The notes: generated by a model from the sequence alone, not told the origin. DNA of 64,000 nt from Nematostella vectensis (GCF_932526225.1 NC_064041.1:2616699-2680698), one strand, 5' to 3'; numbered from the stretch's first letter, positions 11,101 through 22,500 are shown. Program-made: numbers and translations.

Positions 11101-14100
11101 TATAAGTTACTAAGTACTCAGATAAATTCTCCGCCTTATTCGATGTGAAAGGGACTTATTTAAAGCGTCACGTCATGTTTTACCGTCATGTCACATCATA
11201 CTACTAACATGTACATTTCATGTTCATTGAGCGTAAAAAGTTACGTCACGAGTAGAGGCCTGAGTGTTTTTAAAATGTAGTAACAATTGAAAAAGCTACC
11301 TACAATACAATTTGGTAAAACACGTGGACTCTCTTGCTGTTCAAGTTTGCCTTGCTGGTTGGCTAGTGACGTTAATTAGAGGTACACAGGTGGCCCAGTT
11401 TGTCAGCTTATGGTGCCTTTCACCTCCGCTGAAACGGTTTCGATTCCCGATCGAGACATGGATAGTATCCTTCTCTTTTACGGCACAAAATTTGACTTTT
11501 TGAACGTATGTGAGCTTACTAGAAGCTTCAGTTAATATATTTTAAATATGAAGCGCTTAGAACATGGTTTATACTGTATTAGCGTTTTATAAATGCTATA
11601 TTTTCAATGCCAATCAGATGTAATCAGATAGCACGTCTCGCATCCTTTTACTGGCTTACGTCACGAAATTTTGAATGTGGCCACGGTAGCGCGCGCCGTA
11701 CTGTAACCCTGTATAAGAAACAGGCCAACCCTCATCCAGTCTTTGGTGTCCATCCCTTCTGAGCGAGGCACAATTTTCTTATTTCAAATCTGCTCTTTAT
11801 TCCAAAATCCTCTCTAAGAATGTCTTCATCCAAGACCAAAAAGATACCTCCATCCACTTGTTTTTGTTTAAAAGATTCGGCATATTTCCCAAGCTTAATA
11901 TAAACCAAATAGTCAGCGACGTCATCGACTGTCCATTCCTCCATTTTACTTGGGTTTGGTGGCGGCGGAATACTTAAATCATTAACTCGGTCCGCATTCG
12001 TACCGGGTATCGACTTCACTTCAAAATAAATGTCACTGCCTTGTTCCTTAAAATCACATGGTAAAGAAACGGTTGCTGTTAATGGTTTATGTCTCCCTGG
12101 GTCCGTGCCACAGCTGTTCACTTGTCTTGGCCCTTTGATAAGCTCGTCCTTCTGGGCATACCCTTTTCTGTCCTTCTTGACTGTTATTTGCCTGATAAGA
12201 TCGCCAGCCCCGTCTTTTTCTGCATTAAGTGTGAGCCCCGCTGTCTCATTCATCTTCTCATGAAACGTTGGTGGTGTCGAGTTTAGGTCTTCTAACTTGT
12301 TCTTCTCAGAAAGACTTAGGTCAGATAAATACTTATGACATACACTGTGCGTGTCTACATACCCTCTGCTATCCGTCTTCACTGTTGTTTGTCTTCTAAG
12401 GAAGCCACTATTACTTTCATGTTCAACTTTTCTTGGCCTAGGGCTAGCCGAGTCTGTTGCTGTATTCACTGTTCTAGAAGTAGCGGGAGGTAAATTATGT
12501 GGCTTTTCCTTGACTGAAGGAGGTATCTTGTGTCCTTGAGATGCGATGCTTTCCTTTTCATGGCACTCAATTGCTCCGGGATGGGCAGCTCGTTCGGTGC
12601 GATAATTCATGTAATCGTTTCCTTTAGCTTCCAGTCTCGTTCTTCCTCTTGAAATTGAAGAAAATGCCCCCTTAGTAAACCGCGTTCTCGGCTTAATCGT
12701 TGGCTTTATTTCCGCCTGGGAGTCCTCGTATTGGCTGACGCCAATTGTTTTGACTGTTTGAGCTCGTTTCTGCTCTTTTGAAAGCGAAGACCCCCTGGGT
12801 GGTGGGAGAGGAGGAATATCATCTTCCTGCATTGCGGTATCAAATCTTCCTGCTTGGATATCTCGAGCAGTCGTAGTAGTAGCACGGTGCAGGTTACTGA
12901 TATATCTGGCGTTGTTCACGGTTGTGTGATATTTCAATCCTGCAGGGGGCATCCAATAAAAAAGCGCGTTACGGTCTTTTGTTCCTCTTCATTCGTGACG
13001 AACGCCTTGCATGTATCATTCATCAACACTTCAGTATGACGTTGTTTCTATTTTCATAACTGTGTGCGTCGGTATTTTTCCGCAATGGAAGTTAAAAAGG
13101 TGGAAAGAGCATACTAAAAGTTGTCCTAAAGCTTTAATCATCAGGAAGTGATGAAGTTTTCATAAACAGGAAGTTTATGTTTATGGTGTGTAGACAAAGC
13201 ACAATATTGGGAATGTACCAGAGCGGAACAAATCATTTTGAAAGCATGCTAGTTTCTTGCAAAGTATGTTGTTCCCAAGGTATATCTAGTCTAGACATAC
13301 AATTTTTGAAAAGATAAGCTTTCGGTGTTAATCTTATAAGCAATTGCATTTTTTGAAACTGTAGTCTGTAATCACTAGCTGAATGCTTTTGGTCCCAGTG
13401 CCTTGTCCTTCTTATGTAGCACAGGAAACCCACCAACAATACTTGGTCTCCGAGCACGTGCTGGAATTTGCTCGATAAGCAATATAAATATAGAATGCCT
13501 TGTAGGAAGTGACTAGGGGAATTTTTTTTAACTTTTTTCTGATCGGGATTCATTAGTTAATAAATCCATCAGAACGTTTTCATCCTTTAGAAAGCCTAAA
13601 AAATGAGACGTTAAAAATTAGACGTTCTTATATAAAAAGGTATAAAAAGGAAAGAAAGTACCGAGGTCAGTAGACGAAGAGCAATTGGATAAAGTACAAA
13701 GGACGGCTTTTGTAGGGGAGGGGAGGGTGAACTTTATTTATTTATATAGGAGAAAATGCTATAATGTAGACACGTTTAATAGACCTTTCCGTAAATTACG
13801 TCACGCGGCATAAAAGCGATGGTAAGTGGGACAAAATCTTGCATTCAGTGTAAATATGGCTGGGTTTCCCCTAGTTTTCTGCTCAAATAATTATAGTACA
13901 TTGACAAATTTTGGACATGATACCTACTTATTTTTCTGACGGCCGATCGATTACCCTCCAAATTCAAGGGTAAAGGAAAAAGGGACTTGGCGTCAATACA
14001 CACTAACACGTAGGTGAATATTATTCAGTTTTGCTGACTTGTAGCTCAGTCCTTTTCAACAAAAGTGCAAAATTCTTCATATAAACACTTCCTGTATCAA

Positions 14101-15248
14101 TTACGACAAAATTAACCTTCATGTCTACAAATTGTTATGAAAAATTTCTTTTAAGCGGCAAACACTAAAACTCGACGAAACCCCGCCATACTGATGTGGC
14201 TGTTTGCTACTTGCCCTCGCTTTCATGCAGCGTGACGTAATTTACGGAAAGGTCTGTTGAACAGATATAATGGTATTTGCAATGAATATTTATGTCTTTA
14301 TTTTTTTTAGGCGAAGAAGCAAAAGAAGAAAATACTTTACTAGATATCTACGCTCTTCCTTATAAGGATATGGAGCTGAGTGAAAACGACGACAAACAGG
14401 TCAAACCGGATCAAAACAGGACTGACCAGATAGACTCATCCCACGTTGAAAAAAGTGTTGAAATAAATAAAAACGAAACAAAGGCCAGTGGTTTCTGTAA
14501 TGAAAGTGTTGAAAATACTGGGAATGATCCAGAATCTTTGCACAAAATCAATACAGACAAAACAAACCCGGACAAATCTGAAAACACACATGAAAATCAG
14601 AGGCAGAACAGAAACGATAAGGATCCTTACTATGTGAAAACTGGCGCTATCGCCATGGAAACAGAGGAGAGTGAGACATGCGCAGGGGATATGGTCGGAA
14701 ATCAGGATAGTGAAAGCTTGCTGACCGCACCGCGTGCTCAAAAAAATGTCGAAGAGGATGTTAACGCGGAAAAAATCATCGCCGATCAAGTAAGGACTAT
14801 TTCTGATGAAACTAAAGAGATAAATGCGAGTTCCAATAAGCCAACGGCTACAACTGAGAACACCAGTAATGAAAGTGAACAAGAAGTTGGCGGGAGCAAT
14901 GCGTTACCAAGAGATCTCTCTAATTTACAGCAAGAGGAAGGTCAAAATAAAGTATGGGCTGATGATAATGAGGACATCACAAAGGCGGATGGAGCAGCTA
15001 TAGGCGAGAACAATGAAATCGGTAAGGATTATGGGACAGATAACAAGAAGGGTAATGAGATTGCAAAGGATGACGGGACAGATAGCAAGAAGATTGAAAT
15101 CGCTAAGGCTGATGGTACAAACATCGACGAAAGTACTAAGACTTCTAAGGGTGATGATATAACTGAAAACAGAAGTAGTGAGACCACTAAGGCTCGCGAT
15201 GGGACAAAAGAAAGCGAGCGAAATGAGATGAGAGATATACCGACGTAA
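8161..15248 (+). CDS. Probable N-myristoylated acidic protein, three exons, 399 aa
   Basis: Exons 8161-8197, 10075-10299 and 14311-15248 join without frame conflict; both introns are phase 1, with donors AAG|GTAGAG and ATG|GTAGGC and acceptors ATCTAATCTAG and TTTTTTTTAG. The protein starts MGCGSSHGKQRQ. Gly2 and Ser6 fit the N-myristoylation rule, and Cys3 is a likely palmitoylation site, so membrane anchoring is expected. Exon 2 encodes a basic-acidic helical stretch (AKYRRQKIAREREQN...VEKALQKKRD) and then YVQRMLEDLAETHEDG. The rest is a hydrophilic, Asp/Glu/Lys/Asn-rich disordered tail, with repeats of the type KxDGTDxKK near residues 335-380. The first exon is only 37 bases, so its assignment rests on the start context, splice sites and phase. 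I do not recognise a family. Intron 2 contains the antisense SAM gene. Confidence 0.72.
9335..9455. repeat. Degenerate ~32-bp tandem repeat, four copies
   Basis: Four copies of a unit containing TTCAAAGATTCTGCTATCCC, with the first base changes already at the third copy. It lies in intron 1 of the MGC-protein gene. Confidence 0.8.
9655..10040. repeat. GAT/GGT-rich imperfect microsatellite
   Basis: Trinucleotide-like GATGAT/GATGGT sequence covers the end of intron 1 just upstream of the acceptor at 10074. The Asp/Asn-rich open frame across 9780-9977 is a by-product and is not coding. Confidence 0.8.
10671..10793. repeat. 20-bp tandem repeat, six copies
   Basis: The unit is CGCTAAGAGAGGTATACATA with single-base variants (CATACATA, GTACG). 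It lies in intron 2 of the MGC-protein gene. Directly after it, at 10791-10828, begins a ~39-bp sequence (ACTACTAACATGTACCTTTC) that recurs as a direct repeat at 11193-11231. Confidence 0.9.
11380..11605 (+). mobile_element. tRNA-derived SINE
   Basis: TGGCCCAGTTTG (11391-11402) fits the RNA polymerase III A box and GGTTTCGATTCCC (11436-11448) is a near-perfect B box, at tRNA-like spacing. The downstream body ends in AAGCGCTTAGAACATGG and then TATTAGCGTTTTATAAATGC. This resembles the AAGCGCT...AGCGCTATATAAATGC tail shared by several metazoan SINE families and their LINE partners. The head cannot fold into a full tRNA, so it is a SINE and not a tRNA gene. Confidence 0.6.
11732..12952 (-). CDS. 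SAM-domain adaptor-like protein, about 406 aa
   Basis: The open frame ends with a clear SAM domain at residues about 337-398 (EEWTVDDVADYLVYIKLGKY ... VDGGIFLVLDEDILREDFGI). This is the Trp-start, helix-rich protein-interaction fold that often homo- or hetero-oligomerises. Upstream the protein is disordered, with a proline motif (DDIPPLPPPRGS) suited to SH3 binding and three variants of a block, KRAQTVKT, RRQTTVKTDSRGY and IRQITVKKDRKGY. These look like basophilic kinase sites coupled to a tyrosine. The chosen ATG at 12952 follows an in-frame TGA upstream. A CTGCAG|G acceptor lies just inside the frame, so the true 5' end may be spliced. The gene is wholly inside intron 2 of the opposite-strand MGC-protein gene. 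The exact family is not recognised. Confidence 0.8.
   Translation of the reverse strand: MPPAGLKYHTTVNNARYISNLHRATTTTARDIQAGRFDTAMQEDDIPPLPPPRGSSLSKEQKRAQTVKTIGVSQYEDSQAEIKPTIKPRTRFTKGAFSSISRGRTRLEAKGNDYMNYRTERAAHPGAIECHEKESIASQGHKIPPSVKEKPHNLPPATSRTVNTATDSASPRPRKVEHESNSGFLRRQTTVKTDSRGYVDTHSVCHKYLSDLSLSEKNKLEDLNSTPPTFHEKMNETAGLTLNAEKDGAGDLIRQITVKKDRKGYAQKDELIKGPRQVNSCGTDPGRHKPLTATVSLPCDFKEQGSDIYFEVKSIPGTNADRVNDLSIPPPPNPSKMEEWTVDDVADYLVYIKLGKYAESFKQKQVDGGIFLVLDEDILREDFGIKSRFEIRKLCLAQKGWTPKTG
12953..13780. other. Upstream of the SAM gene; no gene recognised
   Basis: A 106-codon minus-strand frame at 13233-13553 has no recognised motif and no convincing splice context, so I leave it unannotated. 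The region should hold the promoter of the SAM gene. Confidence 0.35.
13781..14255. mobile_element. MITE with 26-bp terminal inverted repeats
   Basis: AGACCTTTCCGTAAATTACG at 13781 and CGTAATTTACGGAAAGGTCT ending at 14255 are perfect inverted repeats continuing to TCACGC/GCGTGA. The 475-bp interior has no coding frame. It ends 55 bases before the third exon of the MGC-protein gene. No clear target-site duplication was seen. Confidence 0.85.
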
Positions 15249-16820
15249 AACGCTACGTGATGGCTCATGGGGTAGACTGAAAACTAGACAAAGACAATCA
15301 GACGAGCCCAGGAAAAAATGTAGTAATGATAGTGCAGTTTATGATAGTTGAACATGTACAGTACATCAACGATAAGAAAAAATCCGGGTATGTATCTGGT
15401 AGGAATCAGGGGTAGGGGTAGGGGACAACACCCAAGTTGTCGCGATCTTGAAAGCTAGTCGACTACCTTTTTCAATGTCACTATAAACAAGAAATTAAAT
15501 TAAATTAAATAAGAAAAACGACAAAAAAGATAACAATAGCAATAGCAAACATATATTCAGCCTATGCTATGCGCCCTTAGACATGAAAGGTTTTTACTTC
15601 ACTTTCATACGAGCAGTAACGAAATGGTTCTGATAAAAAACCCACTATCTTCCAATCATTTCTCAGGTCAAGTTTAAATACCATAAACTTGATCTTTGTG
15701 GCGTTTTGGGGGTGTTTTTTTTAAATCCAGTTAAGCCGAAGCTGAACTCGATATTTGGACAATCTTTAACAAAGCAAAATAAAAAAAGACCCTCGAAATA
15801 TCAGTAGTAAAATACAGCAGAATTGGGTGGTGGACTTAAAGTTGAAAAAGTCCTAGGAACGACCCTGGTTCTAGGCTTCGTGTTCTGCCGCATTATGTGT
15901 ACCCTCTAGATGCTCCAGAAATTATACTTTCAAAGGAAGATGCTTTTACTGTTTTCACATGTGTGAAGAAAACTATTTTTCTCTATAAACTTTGCAGCCT
16001 TATGAAAAAGTATATTTAAAAAATCATCATTTGAAAAATAGCAAACGTAGAATAAGAAGGTAACGCTTTTTGGAGATGGAAATTAAATAAACCGGGCACT
16101 TAAAATATTTAGTAGGTAGAGATAAAAATTTCTGAAGCCTTAACACGGTTATTGGTCTTGATTATAGTTTCTACCGTATACTCTAGCCACATTAGGGGTT
16201 AAAATAAGCGGATTAGGAAGTCTTTCGATTTATCTATAACATCCAGCGTTTTCAATTTGATGTGTCGCAATTGTTAGCCCGGTGATCTGAGCCCTGCTGT
16301 CAGACTAGACTTGACACCGCAATATAATATATATTTAGAGTACGAATGAGGTTCCGTAATCTCTTCCTTTTGCAAATAGTAATGTTTATTTTCATCAATC
16401 CTTACTTTTCCTTTTTTTTTAACTAATTAAAATTAATAAATTCTTTCATTTTGATTAATTTTCATTAATTTTGTTGTCCTATGTTTGTCAGTAATTTGTA
16501 AAAGAGCATGCAGACAAAATAAAGTAGAAGTCTTCTTATTCTAAATCAATTGCTGCTGCATTTTCTCCGTCATATTTTAGTTCATGATGATAGAAACTTG
16601 TAATAATTGTTTTTTTTTTCTTGCGAATAAGACAGTATTTGCCAACGATCTTTTTCTGCTTCATTTGCTTCCCACTGCTGTCAGTGTTATTGAAATAAAG
16701 GCAAACACCTGAAGTAATGAATATTATCATTAACTGAACTCAGGTTCATCAAAACATTAGTTGCTTCTTTCGTATGCCTGATGACAAGCTTAGTGACATT
16801 CGTGGAAAGTTAAAGACGAA
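15249..16820. other. Intergenic between MGC-protein gene and GPCR
   Basis: AT-rich sequence with no supported gene on either strand. It should contain the 3' UTR of the upstream gene and the promoter of the GPCR. AATAAA-like words occur around 15776 and 16085, but none is clearly the site used. Confidence 0.45.
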
Positions 16821-17744
16821 ATGATAAATCCTGCTTTCCCTAACTTGATATTCGCAGTGTTCTTATCAATAGCCATCGTTATCGTTGTTGTGAATTTACT
16901 TGCTATCGCTGTCTTCCTGAGCAAGACGTTTCGCGTGAAGAAGTCGACCTATCTTCTTGCCAACCTCACCGTGGCTGATCTTCTTGTTGGGATAACAATT
17001 CTATGGTTCCTGGCTTCAAAAAATGTGATCTCCTGGTCGCTTCATCATATGGCAACCGGTGGATCGTTATTGGCGTTTACTTCTATAGCCATTGAAAGAG
17101 CTTATGCAATCCTGGCGCCTCTGAAACACCGCCTTCTTGGGAAGAAATCTTACATCATAGCCATTGCTCTGGTTTGGATACTGCCAGTCATAAACTACAG
17201 TCAAACTCTTTTTTCCGAGGATGCAAAGAATACTCTTGATATAATTGGAAGCTCTTTCGGCATAGCCGGCCCATTGTTTGTGCTGTCCTGTTATCTCGCG
17301 ATATGGATCAAAGTCCGGTTCTTATCACCTGCACGCAACACAAGACAAGATGCAAGCAACGCTAAACTTACGGTGACTCTATCCTTAGTCACCCTCGTAT
17401 CCATGCTATGTTATCTTCCTTATTGCGTTACGAGTTGGCTTGATAGCTTGGCAAAGAATGTTCCCAAAAGCACATTTTCATATCTGTCGATGCTTCTTTA
17501 CACAAATTCTTTCATCAATTTTCTAGTTTATGCTCTTCGAATGCCTGAATTCAGAAAAGAGGTTTATAAGATCATCAGCAAATGTCGCCATGTAACAAGG
17601 ACATGCATTGCATCTCCCCAAGAAGATGCTCCTTACTATTTAAACACCGCTGCCTTCAAAGGAGAGCCTGCGTTGATTATGCTGAAGACGTTACCACCAG
17701 TTCAAGGGATCAACAGCCTACCCTTTGCGGAGAAACCTCGGTGA
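16821..17744 (+). CDS. Class A (rhodopsin-like) GPCR, intronless, 307 aa
   Basis: Seven hydrophobic segments are visible. TM1 carries N25 (VVVNLLAIAVFL) and TM2 carries NLTVADLLVG with D53, the sodium-site aspartate. TM3 ends in ERA in place of DRY (E92-R93), TM6 has CYLPYC, and TM7 has NFLVYAL where NPxxY is usual. The N-terminus is only about seven residues, so a small-molecule ligand entering the membrane bundle is more likely than a large peptide. Neither the TM3 N-terminus nor extracellular loop 2 has the cysteine that forms the canonical disulfide. The cytoplasmic tail is about 50 residues. A polyadenylation signal follows 73 bases after the stop. The ligand cannot be deduced; the best general resemblance is to the amine/adenosine/melatonin-like receptors. 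Confidence 0.92.
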   Translation: MINPAFPNLIFAVFLSIAIVIVVVNLLAIAVFLSKTFRVKKSTYLLANLTVADLLVGITILWFLASKNVISWSLHHMATGGSLLAFTSIAIERAYAILAPLKHRLLGKKSYIIAIALVWILPVINYSQTLFSEDAKNTLDIIGSSFGIAGPLFVLSCYLAIWIKVRFLSPARNTRQDASNAKLTVTLSLVTLVSMLCYLPYCVTSWLDSLAKNVPKSTFSYLSMLLYTNSFINFLVYALRMPEFRKEVYKIISKCRHVTRTCIASPQEDAPYYLNTAAFKGEPALIMLKTLPPVQGINSLPFAEKPR

Positions 17745-17816
17745 TTCTGTTGAGTACCGTATCACCAGGCCAAGTGAACAACGGTCTACAATAAGCGAAG
17801 AACCCTCGTTGATCCT

Positions 17817-17822
17817 AATAAA
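17817..17822 (+). terminator. AATAAA polyadenylation signal of the GPCR gene
   Basis: First AATAAA after the GPCR stop codon (73 bases), followed by a T-rich tract (ATTTTTTTTA). Confidence 0.6.
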
Positions 17823-18120
17823 TATTTTTTTTACCGGCGCAATATATTTTGCACAGTACTGAAGGCGAGATTTAAGATAGACTTTTTCAAACAACAAAAT
17901 TGGTGGCCCGCATCTTTTCATAAAAGATCTATTCATTCATCTTTAAATCTTTCCCACACAATCAACAATGGGGATGCTTAGCGTCTTATCTAATCATCAG
18001 TAGAGTCTATATGAAAATCTCTAACTGAAACATCTTCATCTCATATTCACTTAATGATTATTTTCTCTGAGCTGTGAATGTGATATCGGAGTACGATAAA
18101 AAAAGATGATGTGATCCACA

Positions 18121-18309
18121 TAGACAGTTGCCCCACACTACCCTAGACCATGAACGTCCTCTTCCATATCGACAGACTGCAAGCGTCGACAGTCCGCATG
18201 TACTTAGCTTTCTACAAGTTACGTTTCACACAAACAGCTATCATTTTAGATGTTAGTTCTGAAACTGTGAGAAAAACAAGAAGGGTCTAGGGTAGTGTGG
18301 GGCTGTCTA
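18121..18309. mobile_element. MITE, 189 bp, TA-flanked inverted repeats
   Basis: The left end TAGACAGTTGCCCCACACTA and the right end ending TAGTGTGGGGCTGTCTA are inverted repeats of about 27 bp, with a three-base insertion in the left arm. Both ends border on TA, as expected for Tc1/mariner-type non-autonomous elements. There is no internal frame. Confidence 0.85.
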
Positions 18310-19205
18310 TGCAAAATACATTCCAAAGATGCCATTTGACCAGCTGCTTTGTCCCGATCATCGGCAAAAAGCTTAAATTGACATAAAAAAAATCAATTTC
18401 TTGCTGGTGTTTGAGCGGATTGCTCACAAGAACGATTCTAAAATAGTTTCATCACAGCCCCGTACAGTAACATCGCATAACAACCAAACTCGGTAGGCGT
18501 TATGCGTCGAGTTGGTCACGTGATGTGTAATGTCATCGATGACGTCAATAAAAGCCAAACTAGACTGACGAGAGTAAAAAAATATGAAAGAAACATTGTA
18601 TGATAACTAAACTTGTTATGTGTCATGTAGATGTCAAGAGGGTGGGGGGTGCAACAAGATGATTATGTGATCTTTAACTTGACGTCATCAAATACAAAAA
18701 TATCCACATTTCATGAATAAAACATCTTCAGACAAGACTTAGATTAGACTTAGACAATGCCTGATTCTATATATTATTAATAAAACCGCTTTAATTTGAC
18801 TATTAAAAATCATTCATTTATTATAAAATAACATAACACATGCAATTGTTTGTCTCTAATTTCTGTCTTAGCGTAAATTGATCGGTGTTTCATCTTACTC
18901 TAATATTTTACCTGCTTTCTCTTTTATTAAACATTTGAATTATCTGTGGTTTTCGGCATATGAAAACCACATTTTGGTTCAACGATGGAGCTCCAGGATC
19001 AAACCTTGATCTATGTTCGATGTCAATGCTACTAGCAAGAGCTTTTTTTTTCAAAAGCTTTTTCTATTACCTTGCCTAGCTTATTCTTCATTCTCCTGGC
19101 CATGTTTTAATGGTTATAAATAGTTGCTCAAACCAGCAAAGGGTTTTTATTGAATGTTTATTGTGTCTCTGGTCCTAAACCTATTTCTACCCATCTAAAC
19201 CAAAA
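18310..19205. other. Intergenic, 3' flank of the MICAL-like gene
   Basis: No gene is seen. Two perfect CRE octamers (TGACGTCA) lie near 18540 and 18680, the first next to the palindrome GTCATCGATGAC. Minus-strand AATAAA signals for the MICAL-like gene lie at about 19146-19162. Confidence 0.4.
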
Positions 19206-19478
19206 AAGTCCCGTAATGGGAGACTTGCGCTCAGGGATCACGTGACTGTTTGGGCGGCAAATATCAAAATATCAGCAACAAAAAGCAACTTATTCAGCGC
19301 TTACGAAAAATGACAGAGTCCTTTTTTTTCAAAAAGGATAAGTTTTCATTTGAAGATTTAAGTTTTTCGTCGTTCTCTGGTGTGACTGGCGCAGTCGTTT
19401 CTGTTTTTTTTGTTTGATTATTTTGTTTTGAATTTGCCACCCAGAAAGGTCACGTGATCTCTCAGCGCAAGTCCCCTA
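19206..19478. mobile_element. MITE copy 1 (TCACGTGA-bearing family)
   Basis: The inverted ends contain GGGAGACTTGCGCTCAGG ... TCACGTGA on the left and TCACGTGATCTCTCAGCG ... CAAGTCCC on the right. The interior (GACTGGCGCAGTCGTTTCTG, TTTTGTTTTGAATTTGCCAC) matches, in reverse complement, 46762-46993, so this is a two-copy family in the window. It lies in the likely 3' UTR of the MICAL-like gene. Confidence 0.82.
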
Positions 19479-19513
19479 CTGTGTACAAATGACGCCATTA
19501 GATAAGTTACTCT

Positions 19514-22500
19514 TTAAGCTTCATCCGCTTTACTCTTACGCTTCAAATGTATCTTCCTAAATGGACTTATCTTCTTCTTCGGGCTCTTCCTCGGAGACGG
19601 CGAGAGCTCGCCGATAATCTCCGGATAGTACTCGGAGGCTTTCGTACTTGTATCATGAAGTTTGTCCATTGAAAGAACTTTTCCGTTCGCCGTATTCTTG
19701 CTATGGGAGCTTTCCCATTCTTCTCCTTCAGGTATCGCGGCATTCAAGTCAACACAGCTCGTAGCTTTGCTTTTTCGCAAATAAAAAGGGAATTTACGGG
19801 ATTTCTTTGAATCAGTCCTCAGATCCAACATCGATCCGTTGGCAGCTTTACCTTTCTCTAATTTCTTTGCTTTTACATACACTAGATTCTCGACGCTACG
19901 GCTTTTAATACGATCAATGCTGCGTCGATCATCAACTGATTTTGATATTTTGTTGGTTGATTCTTTAGCAGCGTCAAGAATGGCACTTTTTCGTTCCTCG
20001 AGTGAAGGAATGGGATATGTACGATTTCGTGCGTTTCCATTAGAAACCGGAATAGTCTCAGTCCTATCGTTTTCCTGATCGATTTCATATGTATTTGCAT
20101 TCTGTGCTTCGTCGGTAACACTATTCATATCATGACCAAGCATTCGATTGTTGTAGCGATGGTTTGGTGTTCCCTGCTTTTTTGTCCCATCCATTCGATT
20201 TAGTGAGTCTCGACCTAATGGCGTATCTTGATCATGTGTCCCATTAGGAATATCAGCAGTATGATCGAGTGTTCCACCCACTTGATCAAGCGTTTCATTT
20301 GCGGCATCCTCGAACACGTCGTCACAAGCTAAATTTCTATCCATCTCGGATGCAATACCGTGTTCGCTCTCGCAATCCGTCACACCCGAGTCGACCTTCG
20401 ATCTGCTGTTAGTTCCCATATTAGTAGTAACGTAATCTTTATGATCAGGCAACATTCCCATAGGGTCATGCGCAGACTGAAGATCATCACTACTCGAACC
20501 CATCGCACTCCATCTATCAACCACAGTGATCCTATCAAAGCTGTCATACAATGACGTCATTGCATTCTCAAAAGATTGAGGGTTATCGCCTCTAGTGCCG
20601 CTTCCCTTTTTAGGTTTTCTTCTTTCCGTTACATTATCAACCATTACTTGATTCTTTTTCGCTTCCGCTGCAATGTCTTTAAGCTTCCTCGCTGAGGGCT
20701 CATCTGTCCGTATTTCAGTCCCAACCATCCCCACATTTCTCGCGTTTGTTTTGCTGCGCGTATTGAAGCTCACACTAGAGGTTAGTCCTTTTCTGCCGAC
20801 AGTCTTACGTTCCTTATCCTCTCTCTGCTCACGACTCCTTATCGAGTTCTGTCGACGTAACATGGACGACTTTTGCTGGGTCTGTCTCGACGCCTCTGAA
20901 GCATTACTGCCGACATAACCTTCGGATGAACTCGATGTTTTTCTCTCGACATCCGATTCCGTTTTGGACAAGTTTCCCTTGATTTTAGCTCCTGGCTGAT
21001 TCGTCGACTTTCGCCCACTGGTTTTCGGTTTAGATGTATTTAACTTTGTAGATCCCTTATATTCCGGGTGACTACTTGTGACACTCGATAACGACGAGAG
21101 CGACGATGTCCTCGATCCTGCACTTACACTGTCGTCCTTTGCTCTCGTTGTTGAGATTCTCGACACTCGACTGGACGTTCTTGAAACTGATCGACCATCT
21201 CCGACACTCGAGACGGACTCCCGACCAGAGGTTCTCGACTGTGATCGAATATTAACGCTACTCGATACAGATGTCCGACCAGACGCTTGTGACTCAGATC
21301 GTTCACTCTCTGCTTTCGATAGAGGTGAATTACATAAAGATTCAAAGCCCGATTCCAACCCTTCTAGTTTTGCAGCAATATCATCAGCTTTCTTAGAGCG
21401 TGCTTTTAGTCTCTGCGATTCACGTCCAGAAGGTGGTAGATTGCTTTGACTCCCGTCTCTGGTTACACTATTTTTCTTTACTAATTTAACGTCCGTTTCC
21501 AATTTTCCTGCAGCATTTAAAATTTCCTTGTTCAACATTTCAGATTTCATTCTCTCTTTATCAACTTTATCCGAAGTGGGCCCAAGTTTCGATCCTTGAG
21601 GCAGTGCTGGGAGTTTCCTAGATGTGCTATTTTTTCTAACTGCCACTGCTACCTTCTCTTTTTGACCACTTGAAGACGCTGGCTTTGTCGATACTGTGAC
21701 GTTAGGTGATTTTGTTTTAACAGGTGAGGTAGACGATGACATCAGTGTTGGCGTCATCCTTTCAACCAGCCTTTCCACGGGTGATAACGCACCAGGTGAT
21801 GACGTCGCAGAAGGTGACGACTTCATTTTCTTCTTTAACAATTTTTCTACAGGCGATGACGCTGAAGTGTGTGATGACGCCAGAAGTAATGATGAAGTCA
21901 TTTTCGTAGTGGGTGTTTTTGTATTTTCACAGACAGGTACGGGTTTCGAGGTAGTAACAGATGACTTAATTTCGCGTCGTTGTCTTTTCTCTTTTTTTAC
22001 AGGGGTAGTTATCTTCTGGATGTTTCTGTTGACAGCTTTGGGTTTTGTTTCATGCGTTGTCTGAGTGGACGCCTTTGTGTTACTACGTGTGTCGTTTGTG
22101 ACGTCATGCACTCCCTTCTCTTTTACTTGACGTCTAGCTGATAACACATTCGGTCTACAAATATCACCTTCTCTTGCTCGCATTCTGTCCATGGCAGGCA
22201 CGACTGATTTCTTATTCCCCATCTTAGAGCGTAAGTCCTCGATCTCTTTACAGGACTTGAGACTGGAGACTCTAATAAACGCACTTTTTGGGCGCAGCTC
22301 ATCGCAACTTAAGTTATCTACCAAAGATGTGCTTCGTGGTTTTGTATAGGGCGCTTCGCAAGCGATTTCATCTTCGTCTTCACTGTTGAGCAAGTAATCG
22401 AGAGTCGAGTACAGTGCCTTGCAATCGGCGTCGGCCTGGTCGATATCGACGTTTTCGACGGGTTCTGCTGTGTCTACATCATTTAGTGACAAAATGAGAT

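Noticed and set aside
13233-13553. 106-codon minus-strand frame upstream of the SAM gene
   Set aside because: No motif, no splice context; could be chance or a decayed element.
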